Positions 10,708 through 22,800 of a stretch of 64,000 nucleotides of DNA are shown piece after piece. The notes under the pieces are model-generated. The model did no database searches. It saw only the letters and a program-made list of their open reading frames with translations, and had not been told where the DNA came from. A program made the translations under genes and the position numbers. Origin of the DNA: Lanius collurio (Eukaryota > Chordata > Aves > Passeriformes > Laniidae); assembly GCA_020086605.1 (NCBI GenBank), contig JACBWW010000004.1:31116034-31180033 (forward strand). The letters are read 5' to 3'. Every line of letters starts with the position of its first letter. The stretch's first letter is position 1.

Positions 10708-13060
10708 ACACGTAAGCACATGCAAGCTGTCGCAGACCTGCAAGGACTGAACTTGAGCCACCAAAATGACAGGTGATGACTGGTGAATTGAAGGGATTGA
10801 CTGAGACAAGCCTTGAAATATGAAAATAACCAAATGACTACTTAGTTACAAGCATAAATCCAAAAGGAAAGGGATTTATTTGGAACAGCCTAAGTTAACC
10901 AGGTAAACAGAGGAGATGTGAACCAATAAGCAGGTTGCACTATAGTACAAATTTCACAGCTCAAAGTGGTCATGATATGAAGAAACAAGTACCTGAGGAG
11001 TAGTAGGTACTTCCTTGCTTGCAGTACTTACAACTCAGAGAATGTTAACAGGCAGCCTGCACTCTCAGCAGTGACAGACAGGGTCACACCTTGGCAATGA
11101 CGGATGATAAACGTACACATCCAAATCATGAATGACTCTGGCTTGTAGTCCTAAGCTACCTTGGCCCAGAACTCTCATAGGTACAGCCCTATACATTTTG
11201 GAAATGTTTCCATTTAAATGAAGCTGGAGATACTTACTTGAAATGAGGCTCATATACTTAGCATTGTGGTCTTCTGGTGAGACAGTCTGTTTCTTTCCAA
11301 CAAGAACTATATGCTGAATGGGAAAATGAAGAGTACTCTTCCTTGTCATCCAAGGAGAATCGTGGCACTAGCACTGTCTTGTATTGGGGATGTACCTGTC
11401 TGTTCACGTAATGTCTTGGATGGGCATTTAACACAGTATTAAGATTCTGTTGGATAGGTTAGAGCATGTCCAAATGCAGTTAGGGATTAATTACTTGTGG
11501 AACTCTTTAGTGATTATGTCAACAGATGCTGACAGCTGTTCTTAGGGAGGAAACAGAGTTGGGAGACAGAAAACCTAGCCTGTAGATTTAAACTGACTGT
11601 AAAAAGCTGTCATCTTACAGTGGTGATTAACTCAGAATTGTACCAAACTAACAATGCTCTCCAAAACAAGAAAGCACCCAAAGCCAAATCTAGGATAGCT
11701 TTTCCATGACTCCCTGAGATTTTTCTTTTTTTTTTTTTTCGTCCAAGTTAATTTTTTGGCTAGTGCCTTCTCTTTCCCCACCATTCAGGTAGAAAGAAAC
11801 AACTTCTTCCCAAATGAGCTGATCTCTCAGGAGGGTCTTGCTGAAAGGGTGCCAGTGCTGAAGGCCTGTTTAATGAGGGCCTCTACCAACAAAATTGCTC
11901 CTTCCGAAGTCATTTTGTCAGACCACTTTGAGAGCTGCCCAGGAAGATAGAAAACTTTCATTAGTGGTACTCAGTTTTGCTTTGCTCTCAGGGATCTTCT
12001 CTCTCCAGTTAACTGTCACTATGCTGATGCTCAGTCTCACTAGCTTTCTGCAACTCTTATTATTGCTTTACATTTGATTAGTCACAGGTTCTTCACACAA
12101 TCAATGCCAGCTGAACAATTTATCCATCCATTCTTTACAAGAGAAGCTCCATTCTGTTAACTCCACACGAGATCTCTTTGTGCCTGGTCTCTAAACTCCC
12201 TCATCAGCTGAAGAGGCTTTTGCCAAGTCATATCGGGTGCTGAACCTCTGCTAACAAGAGCAGCCACAGAAGTCCAGGACCAGAGCCTGCTGTGATGTGC
12301 TCCTTGGTGTCACCCATACCTGGCACCCTGCCTTCTTTTCCAAACTAATTCCAAGCGGCAACTGTAGAAGAAAGAGTTGTCTGAAGGTTCCTGTTTGTCA
12401 GTCTGCCTCATCCTGTGCCTCTTCAGTAGTTGGAGGTGTTATCAATTGTGCAAGAGCAGCACCTCCCCTGTCCCTGTTCTGTCACTGTCTCAGTGCCAAT
12501 ACCTGTGACTCCACACTGCAGTCCTACCTCAGCATATGCATTGGTATGCAAGATTGCAATCTGGAGGTTCAGAAAGTAAACGTTAAGTTGTAAATAAAAC
12601 AAAAACCAGGTAGGTTAAGAGTTCTCAGACTTAATTTCTAAAGCACAAGCTTTTAAAATAATTCAGTGTTAGATTTTGTCAAATATATGGAATTTGAAAG
12701 AGAGGTAAAACACTTCCTTTATTAAAAAGCAACCATGTATAAGAATTTGATGGTACATATTTGTTTAGAAAAGTGAATGATACTTTGTTTAAAAAGGAGA
12801 AAAAAAATAAAATAATGTAATTTTAGTGTGAAGAGCCTTTTGTGAATGAGTCAGGGTTTCCTGGACAAAATAATTAATAGAAGGACTGGTTGAAAACCAG
12901 ACAACTTTTGCACTAGCATTTTGTATATTTACAATGCTGCCTGGGGATTTGATATACATTGCAGGCACTGTGCAGAATGTGTAGCTATTTTCTGAAGTGT
13001 ACATTAAACTGAGTGCCTGATTATGGCCTTAGGTACAGCTACATTCTTTGTATTGGTTTA
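10708..13060. other. Gene B 3' UTR and spacer before DNAL1
   Basis: Holds the 3' UTR of gene B and intergenic DNA. No AATAAA occurs soon after the stop codon; one lies at 12593-12598 but is far away. I see no third ACOT copy or remnant here. Confidence 0.6.
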
Positions 13061-13560
13061 CATTCACAGGATTGTTAGGGTTGGAAGAGACCTCTGGAGG
13101 TCACACCTAGTCCAATCCCTCTGCTAAGGCAGGGTCACCTAGAGCAAGTTACACAGGAATGTATCCAGGTGGATTTGGACTGTCTCCAGAGGGAGATTCC
13201 ATGGCCTCCCTGGGCAGCCTATTCCAATGCTCTGCCACCCTCAGTGTAAAGCAGTTCTTCCTCACGTTGAGCTGGAACTTCTTGTGTTTCAGCTTAAGGC
13301 CATTTCTCCTTGTCCTGTCACTGGACACCCCTGAAAATAGTCTGGCACCATCCTCTTGGCACCCACCTTTGAGATATTTGTATGTGTTGGTGACATCTCC
13401 TCTTCTATAGATCAAACAGGCCAAGGTCCCGCAGTCTCTCCTCACAAGAGGAAGGCTCCAGACCCCACCCCCGTCATCTTCGTGGCCCTCCACTGGCCCC
13501 TCTCCAGCAGCTCCTCTTGTACTGCAGAGCCCGGAACCGGCCACAGTAATTCTCTGCCAG
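13061..13560 (-). mobile_element. CR1 LINE 3' fragment, antisense
   Basis: About 500 bases match the 3' end of avian CR1 non-LTR retrotransposons as I recall them. Landmarks on the + strand are GTTGGAAGAGACCTCTGGAG, TAGTCCAATCCCTCTGC, CCTCCCTGGGCAGCCT and CTTGTCCTGTCACTGG. Translated on the minus strand it gives the tail of ORF2 (YLKGGCQEDGARLFSG, SDRTRRNGLKLKHKKF, HWNRLPREA). It is 5'-truncated, as most CR1 copies are, and lacks the usual terminal short repeat. It ends about 35 bases before the DNAL1 CpG island. Confidence 0.93.
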
Positions 13561-13788
13561 GCCAAAGTCCCATCATATTCCATTAATAAGATGAGTGCTC
13601 GGGGGGCTGGATGAGCTGCACCGGCCACAACTGCGGGCCCTCGGAGCTGCCCGTGGGGTTCCGCAAAGCCCCGGGTGGGCCGTGAGCCCCGCGCCGGGCT
13701 CGCACCAGGCCGAGGGCAGCCCCGCCACGTCCCACAAGGCGCCGCGGGCCGCCGCCCTCCTACGCGAGTTCCGGGCGGGGCGGTCCCC

Positions 13789-13802
13789 GCGCCCGTAGCA
13801 AC
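13789..13802 (+). promoter_or_regulatory. X-box-like (RFX) site 1 upstream of DNAL1
   Basis: The 14-mer ending in GTAGCAAC fits the RFX consensus GTYNCCATRGNAAC at 9 of 12 defined positions, including the CC and the complete right half. RFX factors with FOXJ1 drive motile-cilium genes, so the site suits DNAL1. Occupancy is inferred. Confidence 0.5.
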
Positions 13803-13809
13803 CGGAGCG

Positions 13810-13823
13810 TTCGCGGTAGCAAC
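13810..13823 (+). promoter_or_regulatory. X-box-like (RFX) site 2 upstream of DNAL1
   Basis: A second GTAGCAAC half-site (13816-13823) lies exactly 21 bp after the first and 7 bases before the ATG. The left half is weaker. It may be in the 5' UTR. Confidence 0.4.
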
Positions 13824-13829
13824 GGCACC

Positions 13830-13832
13830 ATG
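13830..13832 (+). CDS. DNAL1: DNAL1 exon 1: start codon only
   Basis: ATG in context CACCATGG followed directly by donor GTGAGT. The next codon (Ala) comes from exon 2, which gives the conserved MAKATT start. Confidence 0.9.
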
Positions 13833-16800
13833 GTGAGTGCGGCGGCCGGGGCGGCGGCGGGGGTCTGAGCGGGGGTCTGAGCGGGCCCTGGGCCGGCGCT
13901 GGCACTGAGGGGCGGCGCGGAGCCCTCCGCGGGCCCGGCCCCGCCGAGCTGCCCGGGCTTGGCGAGAGCCGTCCGGGAGCCATCGCGGGGCTCGGGGCGG
14001 CGGCTGAGCGGGGGACGGTAGCCTGGTGCTGTGCCTTGAGAAAGGGGGATTTCGGGGATAAGCGAGGAAGGAGGGGAGTCTCACAAACCTCAGTACGTGG
14101 TTTTAAGGCGGCAGTATCGGCGATCACTACAGAGATTAGCTTGGTATCTGTTGCTGTGCAATTCTGATTTCATTCATTTAACAAATAAATGTCTGCAAAT
14201 AAAGGGGAAGTGTTGCTATTTTGCTTTTTCATGGGGGGATCTAAATTTTGGAAATACTCTAGGTCCAACTGCCATGTTTTTTGGGGGGGAATACATATTT
14301 TGTTTCAACTATTCCTAGTACAGGTGTGGTTATTTTTTTCCCCTTAAGAGATTCTGTTTCTTTTTCCTGCCATGTTGATTGGTCGCCCTGGAATTTTGAG
14401 TATTTAAAGTGTTATGACTTCCTTTAGTCTAAATACTGGTAGAAAATTGTTCAATAAGCAGGTAGAAGAACCCTGCAGATAAGCTTCTTGGCGAGATGTT
14501 TCCCTTAAGTAACCTCCCATGGCAGAAGATACTCTGATTTACCAACAGAAATTTTAAGTATGCCTCAAAGAAAATGAAGTCTCTGATATGTGCTCTCCAG
14601 ATAACCCACTGTGCTGGTGTCCGTGTTTCCATCAAAATGGCAGAAATAAGTCAACAGAGGTCAAGGAAGAAGCTGCTCCTTGTGCTTACATGGATCAGTA
14701 GCTTTACAGTCCAAACTGGCTTTAGGCATGACTTTGAAACAGCAGCAGGCACTGGTCTTATAAATGCATTTCTGCCTTCAACATGAGTGACTGAGATCAC
14801 ATACCTAAGTGCTGTGGTGATTGGCTGCCGTAATTATGAAAAAGACAATTAAGTTCTTGCCCCCCAAAAAACCAATTAACTGGAAGACAGCTGTTTTTGC
14901 AGGCACAGTGGTAGCTGTCAATAGGCTTGAATGAGGCTGTTGTAGTGGGAACTTAGGGATGTGATCTGAACCAGAGGAGATCATGCAGATGTTCATCTTC
15001 GGCAGACACTGGGGAGCTACTGATGTGGCACAAGTTTGCAGGTCATGTCCAATGGGATTTAGAGCTAGCTATCACTTTGTATAGACCAGATTGAAATGAA
15101 TGCCTGTCAGTGGGCAGAAACAGCTGGCATATCTGAGGATGTGTAAATGGAGGTGCATGTTGATGTTTGAGATGCACACTCAGGCTCCCTGGTGTTGCTG
15201 GCTCTTAGGCTATTGCTGGGTATTCAGTGGCTGTGGCCATTTTTCATATGCAGCTGCCTTGGCTGTTGCCTTTTACTGGTGGGACCAGAGTTTCTGTGGT
15301 CAAGAGTAAAGTACCCAACACTAAAGCTCTGTGACTGAGGTGGCTGCCTGTAAGATGTTTGGTGGAAGTTAGTTTGTTGGTTTTAACTTTTATAGTGTGT
15401 GGAGGTTATTTATCTGATTACCTGACAGGCTGCTTTTATCCACATGTACTGCCACACTTAAGAGCAACAGCACTGCTAAGACTAGAGTCCTCCTGTATTT
15501 GCAGAGAGAAGGCTGTTGATGAGTGTTTGTAAAAGGCTGATGTCTGAAACCTTTTTAGTCCAAAAGATAGCTTAGAATATGTTTAATGTTTAGACAAGCA
15601 TTAAACATGTTGTTTATATATTACTGGTTTGGATATCTTTATGTGGTTTCACTAAGACTCTGATGTAAGGCAGAAAAGTATGAGCTAGTGACTACAGAAA
15701 GTTGGTCAGTGTGTCAGTCCTTCAAAAGCAGCTCTCAGGTTTTTCCAAACTGATTAATACATGTTTTCACATCACATGGTATAACTCAATGCAAAACAGT
15801 TGGAAAGAAACTCCAAATATATACAGTCCAGATTGCTCTTGAATTTTGGCAAGATGTACCTCATTTTCTTCAGTGAATTTTAAGAGGCTGTATCATTGTC
15901 TTGCTTTCAGACAGGAAGTTGCTAATGTGCAATAGAAAGTGTGAGGGTTTAAGAGCATTAGACCACAATTTTCAGTGCAGTAACTTCTTATAACCTTGAA
16001 TTGAATTTCACCATTAAAGCTAATAAGCAGTGTGCCGTGGGGCAGAGAGTAAGATCAGGAAGATAATGTCCTGACATTAAGCCCGATGTCTGCTTCTGAA
16101 AATGCAGCAAAGCACCCCAGAAAACAAAACTATGGGATACTGGGGGTTTCCAACTTCTTTGATTTGGCTGACCCAAGACAATACAGGAAAGCAGTGGAAG
16201 GGGGGCAAACAAGCAGGATAGGGAGAGGGAAGGGAGAAGAAATAGATTTGCAGTGAACAAGCCACTTAAAAATTTCAATGAATATTCACTTAAATTTGTT
16301 TCATTTTTAGGCAAAAGCAACGACCATCAAAGAAGCTCTAGCCAGATGGGTAAGTACTAGAACAGTGTTTAGTGGCATAGGGTTTGACTGTATTCAGCTA
16401 AATTTGTTTTTCAAACATTGTAAGAAGTGTTTGCTTGAAACATCTGCTTTAAGAAGTTTCACAAAGTAAAATGATGGTTACTGTTGTTGTTGTTGTATAG
16501 TACATTGGGTTGGACTTTCTATATGTTCCTGTTAAATTGATACAGCTGGTAAAGATTAGTCTGTTTTGCCCTCCTGCCTTGTTCTGCTGAATGTGCATTG
16601 GCCTGAAGCCACAAAGAGATTCAGAGTTGGGAAGGTATTATGTTTTAATTATGCTCTGTTCACTTTACCTAAGTGCCGTCCTTCCCACAGAGTAAACAAT
16701 ATGGAATTCTCACTGTACTGAATTCAGATAAACTTCTACATGTCTTTTGACATATGGTCCCTCATGTTGTGCAAAGCTTAACTCAGAATGAGTTTCTTGG

Positions 16801-19800
16801 GTTTTTTTCTTCTTAAAGTAACTGTGTTAATGCAGAAGCTCATTTGTCTGGTGGTGGCTGACCTGGTGTTCCAGAAAGCTGTGTGTTGGCAAGGATGCAG
16901 ATGTAATTTCAAGTGATGAGGTAGGATGCTCTAGGGTCAGGTTCATTGTCCAGTAAAACCAGTGAAAAATCTTTCCCCAGTCTCTGAATTTTAGATGAAG
17001 GCACAGATGTGCTATTTGGTGTACATGCGCTTCCCTGCTAATTCTGGCCAGCTGCTAGAGCAAGGATTTATAAATGTTTTGGTCTTTAGAAATCTGGATG
17101 TGAGAGTGTGGGCAGGTACACTTGAAAGCCAGAAGCTCAAAATAGTACCCTGTAACTGAAGATTGCTTCCATTTCGAGTTTTATCATTGTTTAGTACTTC
17201 AGTATTTCAGGGGGTTTCCAGTTATGTTGGTATATCCCACAAACTTCACTCCTGCTCTCCTAGTAAGAGCTAGAATGCAACGACTTGCAGACATTAGCAT
17301 TACTAGAGTTATGAACTGCATATTAAAAGTTTGCTTTTCCTCCTTCGCTCTTTCTGCCTTCGAGTACTTCGGCCCCATGTTTGCTATGACAGATTTATTT
17401 TTCATTTGCTCCTCTGTCACATGTCTCTTAGACAGAATTGTGCTGTGTCAGTGAGTTTCCATCAAAGTTAGGCATGAAGTGCTGAATTTGCTTTTCTGTT
17501 CAAATTATTGGAGGTGGGTCTAAATCTTTTTTTTACTCTTCCTAATCTGGGTCCATGTGACTTGTACAATTGGATTTGGTGTTGTGTTGCATTCTGAATT
17601 TTTTGCTTCCCTTTGGCATAAGGGTTTACCTATGCTCTACAGTCAGGGTGACATTAGTTAAATCAAAGCAACTTGAAATCAAAGCAGCTTCAATTTGGCA
17701 AACATGTAACCTGTTCTTAAATATGTCTGTTCTACTTATACTTTCTCTGTGGCATATTGTGGTTATGCAGCTACTTACAGAAGTACTTGGCAAACAGGAT
17801 GAATTTTCTTCCTGCAGGTGCTCACTGCTGGCCACAGTCTGTGTTGGAAGCTCTCTCCCTTTCAAGTTTTTAAGGAAAAATATATTTTTATTAGTTGGTA
17901 TAAGTGGATAGATTACAAACTGAGTATAAATACGGATAGATACAGTGCTGTTCTTAGAAAAGAAAATGAAAGTTTTCTATTGATATAGTTACTTTGTTTG
18001 AGCATATAATGGCCATATTGCAGCAAAAAATCTGACATGCTTATTTGTTAAATCACTAATTATGAGTAAAATACTGTTACACTGAATTTGGCCAGAAACT
18101 GGAATATAAATAAATGTACAAGACGCCTTTTTTTAAATTAAATTAGGTTTTCTGAAGTATTTTGGGTGCATAAGAGGAAAAATAATGTTATGAAAACCTG
18201 ATATTCTGCAGTGGGATACTAAAAGACTTATGGGATATGATTAATTTAATTACAAAGTAGCCATATAAACTGGGGCACACTCAACTATCTCTCTTTTCAG
18301 TAGACGCATGAAATGGGGGAGAAAACAAGAGTCCTTGTTTTGAAAGCGCCAGGATTTCTCCTTTGTTAAAGGACCTCCAGTCCCTGCACTGATCACTGAG
18401 TGAACTGACAAAATGCTCCCTTTGTGCTCTCAGGGAGGCAGCTGTCAAAACTGCTGCTACTCTCTAAATAGATACTTGTTCCAAGTGTTTAGTCAATAGT
18501 TGCCACCACTTCAGAATTTTAAAAACTTTAATAGACTATATTTTTAATAAACCTAAATGCTGAAGTTATGTCCAGTTTTCTAAGGCTCTGAATTATCAAT
18601 CTAGGTTGTAAATGGGAAAATTGTCTTTTGCTGTACTCTCTGAAGTGTGACATCTTCCCCTACTCTTGCTTAATGGCTAATTAGATTTTTTGGGGGGCGA
18701 TTCGTAACATTGTGAATCTGTTGAGGTTCTCCCCCAAAAGACCCTGTGTTCAGTTCATGTTGTGAGTTAGGCATGAATTCTGAGATTTCTGGGTGAAGTG
18801 GGAAGGTAACTTTTCTGTCAGAACTTTTAAAATCTGCTTCTGCTGTAGATTGGCCCTAGCTGAGGTTTCTCTATGTCAATCTCCATGGAAATCCCTTAAT
18901 TTAAAATTTTAGCCTTCCATCTGTTCTCTATTCTCTATGGCAGATGACTCCTTGATTAAATTGCTCAACTGTTACAAAGCTTTTAAAAACCAGCATATGT
19001 AATGTGTAAGTTCTTTTGATATCCTTAAAATAAGCTAGTCTTACCCTTTTTATGCTACACCAGCAGGAATCTTGGTAACAGTCTTCAAAATGCTTTCTCT
19101 TTCCAGTAGTATATTTGAGTTACTTCTAGAGTAATTACTTCTAGAGTAATTTTTTTAGTATAGTAGTTTTTGGTAATTGCATGTAGCAGTGAGTCTCTTC
19201 CTCACCTTCTCTTTTCTTTAGGAAGAAAAAAGTGGCCAGAAGGCTTCAGAGGCAAAGGAAGTGAAACTGTACGGGCAGGTTCCCCCCGTGGAGAAGATGG
19301 ATGGCGCTCTTTCTGCTCTTGTTAACTGCGAGTAAGTTCAATGAAAAACGTGTTGGAAACAAAATATTCTCCTCTTTTTGTTTCAGTTTCTCTGCTGTCC
19401 ACTGCAAGTATGTATTTACTATGTTCAAGTAGTAAATGGTATTTAAAATCAATGTCAAGTCAATGGTCTTCAAAGCAGCAGCTTTCTCTTCTTTTTCTTA
19501 GCTGAGCTTTCCTTTCTACATATAGATGGCCTTTTTAATTCAAAGACCCCTGTAACTTAACTTAGAAGGTATTAGGATAGATTCTGTATTAATATTTGTC
19601 CCCCAAAACAATATATATGGTTTATCAGTATATAATCACAGATCTGTGTTTGGAGTCTGTCAGCTAACTGGCACATTTATGATCCACTCCAAAATTCATG
19701 GAAAAAGGTGATTTGAGTAGGACTTTCAGAAAGAGATTGGAGTAATTTCAGAAATAAACATCCATACATTTGATAAAGCTAGGCATCAAAAGATAGTCCA

Positions 19801-22800
19801 ATATGTCATGTAAGTAACTCATGGTACTTTCCCTGAAGCTAAATAAAGCTGAAGAAATCTTGATGGTTTGAGGATCTTTTGAGTCTGTTTACACATTCAG
19901 TTAGTTCATCATCTAATGAGACAAGAACATAAAATTATTTCTAATGCAGTGGTGTTTGGACATGGAACTCTTCCAATGTAGTGATCCCTTATATACTGTG
20001 AATTGATTATTCTTGCTTTTTAAGGAAACTATCGCTGTCTACAAACTGCATTGATAGGATCGCCAACTTGAACAACCTAAGTAAGTGACAAGCCAGCATC
20101 CTTTGTGTTTGTTTTCTAGTTGCCTGGTTAGGATATATACCATCATTTGTTACATGTGTCCAGCTTTATTATGCCTATTGTTATCCTTTTTTATTCCCTC
20201 TTCAAAGAACATTACAAGTGACTTTAAAATGATCAGTCTTAGTGGAGAATGCATGCTGAGCAGCAGTGGTGTATTGAAGCAGGTATCCCTGCATTAGCCT
20301 TGACAGTTGTCTCACAGTGGAACAAACAAAAAATTCCCTTCAGTAAGCACTTCAGTACCCTCCAGTGGGCCTTGCTGTGGGATCCAACACCTAATCAGTT
20401 CTAGAGTGATGTCAGGACCATTCTCCATGCTCCTGATGGAGACAGTCTGCTGTTCAACAACTCTGTAAATGCATTATTGGTTGCAGTGAAGTTGGAGTGT
20501 TATAGACCTGGATGGAAAAATGCCATTCCACTTTGCAGAGGATTGAATACACTTGATTTCATTTTGTTCATACTTTATAAAGGGATGTGCCACCTGTCTA
20601 GAAGTAGAGCTTCTCTTTCTTAGACAGCTGTCTTTGAAACTCTTAGGTTACTGACTTTGGAACACAAGTCTTAATGGTCTGTCCTCAAGACTTGGACTAT
20701 GCCATGAGGCTGGAAAAGGGCTGCAGGTTTTGAAGTGGAGCTTCCAGGCTTTTCTGTTCCCATTAAAATGTCAGCTGGATAGATAAGGAAATTGGAATCT
20801 CGTCCTCTACAACTGCACACCAAGAGATCTGTCAAAAAGCTTGATTAACTTACGTCTTTTCATAATAAACTCAAACTTCAAAAGATTTGGAAATACTGTT
20901 TTTTTCAGGGAAAAAAAAATTCCAGTAGTCTTTCCAAAGAACTGTTCTGTAATACTTCAATTGAGTAACCCACAATGAGTAAAAATAATTAGGTAGTTAT
21001 ACACAGAAGTGAAACCAATGAAATTTTTTAGTGGGATAAAACATTAAAAGCCTTTGAAGTATCTTAAATATGTATATTAATGTAGATTCAAAACATCCAG
21101 TCTATATCAAGTATTTGATGCTAAAGCCAGACAAACTAGAACTATGTTGAATGTCTCTCATCAGGCATCTGTAAGGCAGCTTATATGCTGCCTCTAGCAT
21201 AGAAACCAAATCTGCTGCCTTAAAATAAGATCAGAACCACTTCTGCCTGGAGAAGAAGAGATATGAATTACATAAGATCAAAGGAAGCAGGTCAGCAGTT
21301 AGAGTTCAGGTGCAAGGTGAAATAATAATTTTTATTCAGTATTTATCAGGACTGAATTTCATCTAGTTAACCTACACATGAACAGCTTTGTATTAATGAG
21401 TGTGTTTCTCAACTTTCCCCTGCCTCCATTCCTGCTGATCTGTTTGGGTCAGGAGGTTTTGTTTCTGTTAGGCCATTCTTTCTTAAAGCAGCCTGTTCAG
21501 AGTGCAGTTTGTAAGCAGAATATGGTGTTTTACCTGACTTACAGCATCTTCTTATTGAAAAAAAACCCCCTGTTTATTAACAAGATTTTTTTCTTAATTT
21601 ATTACAGAAAAATTGAGGATTCTGTCTTTGGGAAGAAATAACATAAAGAATTTGAATGGATTGGTATGTGCTTTTTAGTATCAATCCTTCATTAACAAAA
21701 TAGAATGTGTGGTAATTCCCCTGTGTTTATACAAGTCTTTGCTGAATTTATTAAAATTAATTGAATAAAAGTTTAGGCACTAACCTTTTATATTCTCCTT
21801 TTGCCATCATCTATTCACTCTTACACATTGCTTCTGAATTTTCAGATAATCATCCACTTTTTTTTTGGTTCAAATTCTCTTCATGTTTGGAAATTCTGCT
21901 ACACTAATTTACTACACAGAAGAATTTTAGAGAGATTTTGTCGTCTTTAATAAAGATGATCAGAACTTTTATTTGAAAACTGCCATCTGTCTGTAAAACC
22001 ATTTAAATCCACTTATAGGATTATATCCACATGGATATAATTCCTACAGATTTTTTGCATGCGGAATTTTCTATCTGAAGATATTTAGGCTATGCTTCTT
22101 TAATACCAATATTGGCAGTCCTATAAACATGTGCTTCCTGAGAGTCGGTCCCTTTTATGTTAACTGGCACCTGGAGCAGTATGACTTTAGAGAGGATGGT
22201 GGCAGGACTGAGTCTACCTAGTAGGGCAAAATTTGTTGAGGAAAAAATTGGATCAATTTTGTTACATTTGAATTCAGGCCAGAAGAATATTTTTTCAATA
22301 AGTATGTTTTTAGTGAATATATAAATTATTTTCTTTCTCAAGAGACACTGTTTCTCTTCAAAGATGTTCTCACCTTCAGAGTTATGATATCTCTTAAGTG
22401 TGAAATTCAGAGTTAGTGTGTAATGACTGGTTTTAAAAAACATCTTTTTGAGAGGGTTATGAATATGATTTCTGGACAGCAGGTACAAACATAGCAGAAT
22501 GTACCAGAATAAACAATGCTTTTGCACTGTATAACATCCCTTCCAAAGCACTTGTTGAATTACATTCTCTGCATATAAGCTTGCAGTGCACAAGTAGGGA
22601 GATTTGTCTCCTCTGCCCCTCTACCTTAAGAACAACTCCAGCCTCCTATGTCTTGTTTTATTCTAATATAGTGATTTCTGTCCTCCTTACATATATTTGC
22701 ATATATAATTTTGCTTTTAATTCCCATGAGTATTTGCCATGCATAATAATTCAAGACCTGCTTAAAAGGAAATGAGGACCAACATACCTTAGTATTTTCT

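Larger units (their letters stand above)
13595..13829 (+). promoter_or_regulatory. DNAL1: CpG-rich promoter of DNAL1
   Basis: A CpG island spans about 13595-14030 around the start codon. It contains two RFX-like sites just upstream of ATG. No TATA box seen; the transcription start is not determined. Confidence 0.75.

Noticed and set aside
13149..14084. 311-codon minus-strand open frame as a possible gene
   Set aside because: It fuses the CR1 ORF2 tail with GC-rich DNAL1 promoter sequence; it is a retroelement remnant plus chance.
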